A DNA stretch of 64,000 nt, taken from the NCBI RefSeq assembly GCF_027111335.1, contig NZ_CP114288.1:124001-188000 (forward strand), given 5' to 3'. The position numbers and the translations under genes were made by a program. Shown piece after piece: positions 53,380 to 61,235 of the stretch. The stretch is from Flavobacterium aquiphilum (GTDB lineage: Bacteria > Bacteroidota > Bacteroidia > Flavobacteriales > Flavobacteriaceae). The first letter of the stretch is position 1. Every line of letters starts with the position of its first letter. The notes below the pieces were generated by a model. It was not told the DNA's origin, made no database searches, and was given only the letters and a program-made list of their open reading frames with translations.

Positions 53380-55779
53380 CTATTTAATCCACTCAGTTTT
53401 GAAAGTAGTTTTTCCGTTTAACGGATTTGAAGCGGGTTCAAAATTGCTTCCTTTCTTAGAAACAGTAATAGTTTGTACAGCGTCAGTACCAGGCAAGAAT
53501 ACTTTGGCGGTGGCAGAATCGGTTGTATCTGCAGCGTATACTTTAAGGGTCAATTTGCTCCAGTCCATGTCTTTGGTAGATTGTGCCAATCCAATATGAG
53601 GAATCGCCGACCCTTCTCTAACTAAAACTACGATTGGAATATCTCCCGCTTTGATTTTATGCCATCCGCCTTGGTACACTTTTTTGGTTTGGTAATCAAT
53701 CCAAGTTCCAGGTGGAAGATAGACGTCTCTTTCTGTAACTTCTTCAAACAAAGGGGCGACTAACATACTGGATCCAAATAAATATTCGTTGTCAACCAAC
53801 CAAGCTCCCGGGTCATTTGGATATTCAAGGAATAAAGCACGCATCATTGGCAATCCTTTTTGAGAACTTTCTTTGGCTTGGGCATAGATATAAGGCATTA
53901 ATTCGTAACGCATATTATCGGCATTTCTAAATCCTTCCAAGAAATCTTTGCTGTATAACCAAGGTTCTCTCGGAGGTTCACCATGACTTCTTACGTGTGA
54001 AGTAAACATTCCGAATGGTGCCCATCTGCGGTATAAATTCTCCGGTGATTTGGTTGCAAATCCTCCCACGTCATGACTCCAGAAACTGAATCCGCTCAAT
54101 CCTAATGAAAGCCCTCCTCTTAATTCAGCTGACATTGCACCATTAGAAGTTTCGGCATCACCACCCCAGTGTAATGGGTAACGTTGGCTACCTGCCCAAG
54201 TACTTCTTGCCCAGATAAGAGTATAACCTTTTTCTTTCTGGGTAATTTCGGCAACGGCTTTGTTGTAACGCAATGGATACAAATTGTGCTCATAGAAACC
54301 GGTACGTCCTGAGTTATAAATTCCGTCCGGTGGTGCGGCTTCACCAAAATCTACTTTGAAAACAGAAACTCCTTGGTCGAATAAATGTTTCAATTTGCCT
54401 TGATACCAAGTTACAGTTGCAGGGTTTGAGAAATCCAAAACGGCATCTTCATAAGGAAGATTTCCTTTGCGATCACGCACGGCCAAATTTTTGTCCATGA
54501 TTTCATTGAACAAAGTATTTTTTGGAGTGAAATATGGTAATTGCCATAGACACACATGGTAACCATCATCTTTCAAATCCGACATCATTTTCACTGCATC
54601 CGGAAAACGCTCTTTAGAAAATTCGTAATTGTTTCTCCAATCTACATCAAACCAACCAGTATCGAAGTGAATAACATCGGTTGGGATTTTGTAAGCGCGT
54701 AAATCTTTTGCCACCTGACGACCTTCTTTTTCAGAGAAATAAGTAATACGACTCATCCAGAAACCAAACGACCAAAGTGGCGGCATTGCGGCTTTTCCTG
54801 TCAAATTGGTGTATTCATCCAATATTTCTTTTGGTTCACCAATGAAGAAAAACAAATCGGCTTCATCATCACCAATATACATTTCATTGGCACTGGCAAA
54901 ATATTTTCCAAAATCAACCGTAATAGGCGTAGAGTGGTGCATAAAAACTCCATAACCACGGCTACTCATGTAAAACGGAATTGGTTTGTACATGGTTTCG
55001 TTTTGAATACCATTGGCATCATCCGTCCATAAAACCACTTTTTGCCCGCGTTTATTGAATTGGGTAAATGATTCTCCGCAGCCAAATATTTTTTCATCTG
55101 GCTCTAAGCTAAAAGCAGCTCCCATGCTTCTGGAGTAATCGCTGTTTCTGCGTACAAACGAGAATGGAAGTGTTGGAGTGTATGTGTTTTTAAAATCAGA
55201 ATCGTGAAGCGTACTCGTAAGCAGCTTTCCTTTTTCGTCATAAATTTTTATGTGCCAAGGTTTTGACAAAATCTCAACAGAACCGTGTTTGCTGGTGTAT
55301 TTATAACCACCTTCGATTTTAGATGATTTCCACAATTCAGGATGATTTGGAGCCACTCCATCAACCAGCATCAAAGAGGTTGCTTCTGGGTGAAATTGTG
55401 GTCCGGAAGTTGTTTTAATACGAATGGAACGATCCGATACAAACTGAATCTGAAAAGGCAATTCAGGGGAAACTGAGTACTCAGTCGTTGGGAATTCATT
55501 GGCAGGAACCACACCTGGCTTCATCATCATATTATTGAAAGCCTGACGGGTTTGATAATTGTAACGCAAATATTTTATAGTTCCTTTTCCTGTTGCAGGA
55601 TCAAAACTGGTTAGCTCATCTGCAAAATAAAAAGTGTTTAAATAGTTCTGAAAATCTTTGCTGATATCGATTGGTGCGTTCAAAACATCAGCGTTTTGAA
55701 TTTGAGCAAATCCTTTTGGACTTACAAAAAATCCAAATACCATAAATAGGGATAACGGTATTAGTTGTCTTTTTTTCAT
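53380..55779 (-). CDS. GH31 alpha-xylosidase
   Basis: A 799-residue exported enzyme (signal peptide ending PKGFAQ). GH31 features: N-terminal beta domain (YSRSMGAAFSLEPDEKIFGCGESFTQFNKRGQ), (beta/alpha)8 barrel with the nucleophile Asp at about 477 (VFKVDFGEAAP) and the acid/base Asp at about 539 (HWGGDAETSN), then RGGLSLGLSGFSFWSHDVGGF, and C-terminal beta domains. The KVDFGE form of the nucleophile motif is that of alpha-xylosidases rather than of alpha-glucosidases. It would remove non-reducing-end xylose from xyloglucan oligosaccharides. Confidence 0.9.
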   Translation of the reverse strand: MKKRQLIPLSLFMVFGFFVSPKGFAQIQNADVLNAPIDISKDFQNYLNTFYFADELTSFDPATGKGTIKYLRYNYQTRQAFNNMMMKPGVVPANEFPTTEYSVSPELPFQIQFVSDRSIRIKTTSGPQFHPEATSLMLVDGVAPNHPELWKSSKIEGGYKYTSKHGSVEILSKPWHIKIYDEKGKLLTSTLHDSDFKNTYTPTLPFSFVRRNSDYSRSMGAAFSLEPDEKIFGCGESFTQFNKRGQKVVLWTDDANGIQNETMYKPIPFYMSSRGYGVFMHHSTPITVDFGKYFASANEMYIGDDEADLFFFIGEPKEILDEYTNLTGKAAMPPLWSFGFWMSRITYFSEKEGRQVAKDLRAYKIPTDVIHFDTGWFDVDWRNNYEFSKERFPDAVKMMSDLKDDGYHVCLWQLPYFTPKNTLFNEIMDKNLAVRDRKGNLPYEDAVLDFSNPATVTWYQGKLKHLFDQGVSVFKVDFGEAAPPDGIYNSGRTGFYEHNLYPLRYNKAVAEITQKEKGYTLIWARSTWAGSQRYPLHWGGDAETSNGAMSAELRGGLSLGLSGFSFWSHDVGGFATKSPENLYRRWAPFGMFTSHVRSHGEPPREPWLYSKDFLEGFRNADNMRYELMPYIYAQAKESSQKGLPMMRALFLEYPNDPGAWLVDNEYLFGSSMLVAPLFEEVTERDVYLPPGTWIDYQTKKVYQGGWHKIKAGDIPIVVLVREGSAIPHIGLAQSTKDMDWSKLTLKVYAADTTDSATAKVFLPGTDAVQTITVSKKGSNFEPASNPLNGKTTFKTEWIK

Positions 55780-55857
55780 TTTCTTGTTTTTTTATTTTAG
55801 TTAATCCTTTGCCTTTTCAAATAAGAAGAATCAGACAAAGCAATTTACAGTATTCTT

Positions 55858-58344
55858 TTATTTAATCGTAATGAATGTCGTACTACTTTTCAATCCAGTG
55901 GCATTGGCAGTCAATTCAACTTTTCCTGCTTTTTCACCAGCCTGGATAACAACCAGACATTTTCCGTTAAGAGCAGTGTGTCTGTCTCCTTTATAAGATT
56001 CATGACTCACAGGATCACCGCTGCAAACCCCAACTATTTTTCCGTTTCCTTTCAAAGAAAATTGGATTTCGTTATTGGCATTTGGCGAAAGCACACCATT
56101 CGCATCTGTTATATCCACCGTTACAAAAGACAAATCATTTCCATCGCCTTTGATAATAGCTCTGTCTGCGGATAACTTTAAAGCAGCTGGTGCTCCGGCA
56201 GTTTTGATTGTTCGCTCCAAAACTGTTTTTCCGTTTTTACGGGAAATAGCTGTTAAGGTTCCTGCATGGAAAGGAATTCTCCACATCACGTGCAAATCAT
56301 CGCCTTTTTTACTTCGAACGCCAACTGATTTTCCGTTAAGGAAAAGCTCCACCTCATCGGCATTATTGTAATATGCCCAAACGTCTACATTTTGGCCTTC
56401 CTTCCAATTCCAATGCGGAAAAAGATGCAAAACAGTTTTCTTAGTCCATTCGCTTTGGTACATATAATAAACATCCTTTGGGAAACCTGCCAAGTCCACA
56501 ATCCCAAAATAAGAACTGATCGAAGGCCATTCGTAAGGAGTTGGTTCACCAATGTAATCAAAACCAGTCCAGATGTACATTCCAGAAAGGAAATCGTATT
56601 TTTTAATCACTTTCCAAGTCGCTTCATGAGTAGAACCCCAAGGTGCCTGCACTTGGTCATAAGCCGAAACCGTGTTACCAGGCTTTCCTCCTGTAAATTT
56701 GAGGTCCCATCTTACCGGCCATTTTTTTAAAGTATCCGAAACCACGTCATAATAACCACGTGTTTCTAAAGCCGAAGTTGTTTCGGTAGCTATGAAAGGA
56801 GTATTTGGGAAGTTTTTTTGATGATGTTCAAAAGTTTGGTGGGCATAATTGTAACCAATAATATCCAAAGCCCCCGAAGTTGCCAATAAATTGAAATCGG
56901 TTTTTGCTTTTTCAAATTGCAATGCCACCTCATCAATTTTCATATTAACAGCAGGATTCATGGCCGCAGTAACCAAACGTGTTGCATCCAGTTTTTTTAC
57001 AATCGCCGATAATTCTTTGGCAATTGTGACTCCTTCTTCACTCCATTGCTCCGGAATTTCGTTTCCGATACTCCACATAAAAATACTTGGGTGATTACGA
57101 TCTCTAAGGATTTGGTCCTGCAAATCTTTCACATGCCATTTATCCCAATCGAGACTGTAGTCATATTTATTTTTTGCTTTTTTCCACATATCAAATGCTT
57201 CATCCATGACAATGAAACCCATTTTGTCGCAAAGATCCAAAAGCTCTGGTGCCGGAGGATTATGGGAAGTTCTTATTCCATTTACACCCATTCCTTTCAG
57301 AATTTCCAACTGACGTTCGATAGCTCTTGTATTAATTGCCGATCCTAACGGGCCTAAATCATGGTGCATGCAAACCCCTTTGATTTTTACTTGTTTTCCA
57401 TTCAGAATAAATCCTTTGTTAAGATCAAATTTGAAATTTCGGATTCCGAAATTGGTTTCATACTGATCGATAACTTGATTGTCAATGCTTATTGTAGTAA
57501 CTGCTCTATAAAGTTCCGGTTTTTCGTCAGACCATAAAATTGGGTCATTTACGATTAAGTCTTGATTCAGAACCAGATTTACATTTGCAGCAATGCTTAT
57601 ATTTTTGGTAACCGAAGTTACTTTAATGTCATTTTTGAAAATTGTGGTTAGAATGCTCGCGTTTTTTGGCGCGTCATATTGATTTTTAATTGTAGTCTCC
57701 AAATGCACCGAAGCACTTTTGGCAGTAACTTTTGGGGTAGTTACATAAGTTCCCCATTGATCAACATGTAATTTATCTGTTGTTTCCAACCATACGTTTC
57801 TAAATATCCCCGATCCGGAATACCAACGAGAGTTGGGTTGTTTTGAATTGTCAACTTTGACAAGAATTTCATTGTTTTTATCTCCGAAGTTCAAATAAGG
57901 AGAAAGGTCATATTGAAAACCAATATACCCATTTGGGCGTTTGCCAAGGTAATGTCCGTTAATCCAAACCTGACTGTTTTTATAAACACCGTCAAAAACA
58001 ATTGACGTAATTTTTTCTTTATTTTCTAGAGCGATCTTAAATGTTTTTTTATACCATCCCAAACCTCCATTAAGGGCACCTCCGCCATAACCTGCAGGGC
58101 TTTTTTCATCAAACTTTCCTTCGATACTCCAATCATGAGGCAAATTTAATACTCTCCAAGTAGTCGAACCGTTGATGGTATCTTTGTCTTTTATACTATC
58201 ATTCAAATGAAAACTCCAACCGGAATTGAATGCTATTTTCCTAGAATTGGAAATAGTTCCTCCGCCTTTTTCAATACTGGCCATCATTAGAAATGTAACT
58301 CCCAGCAGCATCCCTATTTTCAGAAAATTGCTTAAATATTTCAT
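55858..58344 (-). CDS. GH2 beta-galactosidase
   Basis: An 828-residue exported enzyme (hydrophobic N-terminus, residues 8-24). GH2 domain order: sugar-binding jelly roll (LNLPHDWSIEG, GGLGWYKKTFKI), immunoglobulin-like domain, barrel with GVNGIRTSHNPPAPELLDLCDKMG, acid/base Glu at about 429 (WSIGNEIPEQW) and nucleophile Glu at about 520 (FIATETTSALE), then two further beta domains (DUF4982-like and an invasin-like end). It removes beta-galactose from xyloglucan side chains after defucosylation. First enzyme gene after the SusCD block. Confidence 0.9.
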   Translation of the reverse strand: MKYLSNFLKIGMLLGVTFLMMASIEKGGGTISNSRKIAFNSGWSFHLNDSIKDKDTINGSTTWRVLNLPHDWSIEGKFDEKSPAGYGGGALNGGLGWYKKTFKIALENKEKITSIVFDGVYKNSQVWINGHYLGKRPNGYIGFQYDLSPYLNFGDKNNEILVKVDNSKQPNSRWYSGSGIFRNVWLETTDKLHVDQWGTYVTTPKVTAKSASVHLETTIKNQYDAPKNASILTTIFKNDIKVTSVTKNISIAANVNLVLNQDLIVNDPILWSDEKPELYRAVTTISIDNQVIDQYETNFGIRNFKFDLNKGFILNGKQVKIKGVCMHHDLGPLGSAINTRAIERQLEILKGMGVNGIRTSHNPPAPELLDLCDKMGFIVMDEAFDMWKKAKNKYDYSLDWDKWHVKDLQDQILRDRNHPSIFMWSIGNEIPEQWSEEGVTIAKELSAIVKKLDATRLVTAAMNPAVNMKIDEVALQFEKAKTDFNLLATSGALDIIGYNYAHQTFEHHQKNFPNTPFIATETTSALETRGYYDVVSDTLKKWPVRWDLKFTGGKPGNTVSAYDQVQAPWGSTHEATWKVIKKYDFLSGMYIWTGFDYIGEPTPYEWPSISSYFGIVDLAGFPKDVYYMYQSEWTKKTVLHLFPHWNWKEGQNVDVWAYYNNADEVELFLNGKSVGVRSKKGDDLHVMWRIPFHAGTLTAISRKNGKTVLERTIKTAGAPAALKLSADRAIIKGDGNDLSFVTVDITDANGVLSPNANNEIQFSLKGNGKIVGVCSGDPVSHESYKGDRHTALNGKCLVVIQAGEKAGKVELTANATGLKSSTTFITIK

Positions 58345-58751
58345 TTTTCTTAAAGTATTAAAGATTTTAAAATTATAAATGTGTCAATAAGGATATTGCC
58401 TAAATTCTACACTCTTATCGACACATTTATAATTATAACTATCCCATAATGTGATCGGTGAAAAGCCGTTAATGATTAACCCAAAACAAAAGCTACAAGA
58501 CTAAAACCTCACTTATTTAGGCTTACAAATCAAATTTTATATCACTTCCGACTAATCACTTTTCACAAATTACAAAGTGGTAACAGTTACAAATTATTTC
58601 TTTTCAGTTCTCATTTCCTTTGAATTCTAATAGATCCCTACTATTTTAGGTTTGTTATCAAGAGCAGTAGTATGATTCCACTCTTGATAACTACCTATTC
58701 AAAACAAAAAAAACTGTACTAATTCAATTCTATTAATCAACCAAACATTTT
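58345..58751 (-). promoter_or_regulatory. 407-base intergenic region with two long hairpins
   Basis: The largest gap in the locus separates the uptake genes from the enzyme genes. Near the uptake side, GTTATCAAGAG (58654-58664) pairs perfectly with CTCTTGATAAC (58681-58691), about 60 bases after the SusE-position stop. Near the GH2 side, AATTATAAATGTGTC (58371-58385) pairs perfectly with GACACATTTATAATT (58420-58434), and after one mismatch ATAAG (58387-58391) pairs with CTTAT (58414-58418). I find no perfect TAnnTTTG element on the minus strand. The hairpins may cap the 3' end of the susCDE mRNA and protect the 5' end of the enzyme mRNA. Confidence 0.6.
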
Positions 58752-59621
58752 TTAGTTTGATGTTTTTGGGACTAAGTTCATAACCACTTGAACTCCATCA
58801 TTACGAATCAATGCATAACGCAACGAATTGGTTTTAAGCTCTATTAATCTCACATCTGAAAAAGTAAATCCAGACATAGTTTCTTTGTAATAGGCATTGG
58901 TATGAAGCATTTGCAATCCGCCGTTCATAATAATTCTATCGTTTTTAGCTTGTGATGTAAGTTGAAATGAATATGTTCCAACTGAAGTTGTTTGTGCTGT
59001 ACTTCCTGTATCCAATGAAGTTTGAACAATTTTTACGTTGTATCCTCCTTTTAGATCAAACGTAACTTCACCCCAATCTTTATTTTCTATTCCAGACCAA
59101 GAAACATCATTGATACTTCCTGGGAACCAAGCCCAATCACCTTCTAAGGTGGTGTTGATATAACCTGGACCAACAAAAGCAAATGGACTTTCAGTCACCA
59201 TATTAATTTTCCAAGTTTTTCCTAGTTCTCCATTAGTAAGCATTTGCCATCTAGGATCGCTAAATAATGTACTATCATTTTTAAGAACAGTTACTGTTTT
59301 TGAAGACGTTACAGAACCCCCTCTGGCAAAAGCTGTAAAATTCACAGTATAAGTTCCGGCAAAAGGCATGGCAATAGTAGTTTCATTCAAGTTTGAATGC
59401 CCTAGTTCATTACCTTTGGAATCAGTATAACTCCAATAAGGAATCACGTCTGGCGTCATATTTTTTACCACTAAATTATTTCCGTTCACAACAGCGGTAA
59501 AATTTAAGTCCTCTGACTTAAGTGTCATTTCAGGAAGGCTATTACGGTCTTCTGACGGTTCACAAGAAAAAAGTGAACCTAGAGTTATTGCGGCTATAAG
59601 TATATATAGTATACGTTTCAT
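58752..59621 (-). CDS. SusE-position surface glycan-binding lipoprotein
   Basis: A 289-residue lipoprotein (MKRILYILIAAITLGSLFSC, lipobox LFSC, then acidic PSED, favouring surface export). Residues ~35-110 form a PKD/immunoglobulin-like domain (MPFAGTYTVNFTAFARGGSVTSSKTVTV), and residues ~120-285 a beta-sandwich rich in Trp (WAWFPG, DVSWSGI, DWGEVTFDL), suitable for carbohydrate contact. Its place after susD is where Bacteroidota loci keep the second surface glycan-binding protein; it is shorter than most of these. No enzymatic motif. Confidence 0.75.
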   Translation of the reverse strand: MKRILYILIAAITLGSLFSCEPSEDRNSLPEMTLKSEDLNFTAVVNGNNLVVKNMTPDVIPYWSYTDSKGNELGHSNLNETTIAMPFAGTYTVNFTAFARGGSVTSSKTVTVLKNDSTLFSDPRWQMLTNGELGKTWKINMVTESPFAFVGPGYINTTLEGDWAWFPGSINDVSWSGIENKDWGEVTFDLKGGYNVKIVQTSLDTGSTAQTTSVGTYSFQLTSQAKNDRIIMNGGLQMLHTNAYYKETMSGFTFSDVRLIELKTNSLRYALIRNDGVQVVMNLVPKTSN

Positions 59622-59646
59622 AGTTTTCTTTTTTTATTAGTTAAAA

Positions 59647-61224
59647 TTACCAACCTGGGTTTTGTGACATTGTTCCGTTAGAAAGTACTATTTGAGACTG
59701 AGGCAATGGGAACCAACCCAATGTTTCAGGTCTAAACGTAACATTAAACTGAGTTCCGGCACCACTGTTATCAATAGCCGCTTTCGCCACAGACATACCT
59801 TGTCTAATCAAGTCAAAATAACGTTGCCCTTCCAGAGCGAATTCTAAACGACGTTCATCCATAATAGCAGTTTTGGAAACAGCCACACGGTTATTTGCAT
59901 TTTGATAAGCACGGTCACGCACTTTGTCAAGACAAGTTTGTGCGAATCCGTTATTAGTTCCCAAATTAAGCTCCGCAGCCATCAACAATAAATCCGAAAA
60001 ACGGAATATGGCGAAATCTTGGTAGTTATCAATTTGGAAATTTCCTCCGTTGATTTCTACAATAGCTTTTCCGGCTGCATCAGTAATTGGACAATATTTT
60101 TTCCAGGCATACCCTGTGTATTGACGTTGATCTCTTGCTTGAGGATCAAAATTCAAACCTTCGCCTGCAAAGTTGATAATAGTAGCATCTCTACGAGTAT
60201 CACCCAAACCATACGCAGCATACAACTTAGGGTTTACAGTAGCACCACCCCATCCTGTTGCATAACGTCCTATGCTACCTCCACGTGGTGCAATAAGCAC
60301 TTGAAAACGGTTCCCTTCATGAAGTCCCCAATCTCCTTTACCTGATCCATTGTAACGAACAGCCCAAACAATTTCAGTATTCCCTTCGCCAGCAAAGTTT
60401 TCAAGGGAAGCTGCAAGCCATAAGTTAGCAAAATTAGGCACGAGAGCATGTCCACTATTATTAACGGCATCATTAATATAAGTTATAGCTTGTGGTTTAG
60501 TAACTACCCCAGCCAAATCAGCTTTTTTATAATAATCCGTATAGAATAAAAAGGTTCTGGCAATGTATGCTTCAGCAGCCCATTTTGTAATTCGACCATA
60601 ATTTGGGTTTCCTGGTGTAGAATAGTTATCCTTTCCTAAATTATCTGCAGCAAACTTTAAATCATTGGCAATTAAAGCATAAGTCACTTCTGGAGCTACT
60701 CTTGGAGAATAAATTTCACTTGGAGTAATTGGTTTGTCAAGCGCCACAATATCCCCAAACATTTTAGCCAACTGAAAATGGAAATGTGCTCTCAAGAAAC
60801 GGGCTTCAGCTTCGTATTTTGTTTTAAGTGACGGATCAGTTCCCCAATCCACTTTATCTAAATTGGCCAACAAAACATTTGCTCTGTAAATTCCCTGATA
60901 AGGTGTTTTCCAGGCATTTCTGTTCATATCTTTGTCTGCTACATACATAAAGCGGTCCCATTCTAAATCATTTTGCGCATCAGAATTCCCATATCCTCCA
61001 AAACAATCGTCTGAGGCTTGCTCGCTAATCAATAATGGACAACCGTACTCATCACGTTGTAACATATCATAAATCGCTACAAGTCCTTCATAGGCATCAC
61101 TTGGCGTTTTATAAAAATTCTCGGTTACTTTTTCGGTATAAGGTTCATTTTCCAAAAAGTCACTGGAACATGCCCCTAATACAAGAAGACTTGAAATTGC
61201 AACTATTCTAATATATTTTTTCAT
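59647..61224 (-). CDS. SusD/RagB-family outer-membrane glycan-binding lipoprotein
   Basis: A 525-residue lipoprotein from ATG 61224 (MKKYIRIVAISSLLVLGACSS, lipobox LGAC; an upstream ATG at 61233 is less fitting). SusD features: FLENEPYTEKVTENFYKTPSDAYEGLVAIYDML, tetratricopeptide-like helices with EARFLRAHFHFQLAKMFGD, and the C-terminal MDERRLEFALEGQRYFDLIRQG and TLGWFPLPQSQI. It forms the lid of the SusC transporter and binds the oligosaccharide. It starts 11 bases after the SusC stop. Confidence 0.95.
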   Translation of the reverse strand: MKKYIRIVAISSLLVLGACSSDFLENEPYTEKVTENFYKTPSDAYEGLVAIYDMLQRDEYGCPLLISEQASDDCFGGYGNSDAQNDLEWDRFMYVADKDMNRNAWKTPYQGIYRANVLLANLDKVDWGTDPSLKTKYEAEARFLRAHFHFQLAKMFGDIVALDKPITPSEIYSPRVAPEVTYALIANDLKFAADNLGKDNYSTPGNPNYGRITKWAAEAYIARTFLFYTDYYKKADLAGVVTKPQAITYINDAVNNSGHALVPNFANLWLAASLENFAGEGNTEIVWAVRYNGSGKGDWGLHEGNRFQVLIAPRGGSIGRYATGWGGATVNPKLYAAYGLGDTRRDATIINFAGEGLNFDPQARDQRQYTGYAWKKYCPITDAAGKAIVEINGGNFQIDNYQDFAIFRFSDLLLMAAELNLGTNNGFAQTCLDKVRDRAYQNANNRVAVSKTAIMDERRLEFALEGQRYFDLIRQGMSVAKAAIDNSGAGTQFNVTFRPETLGWFPLPQSQIVLSNGTMSQNPGW

Positions 61225-61235
61225 CAGTATCATTT

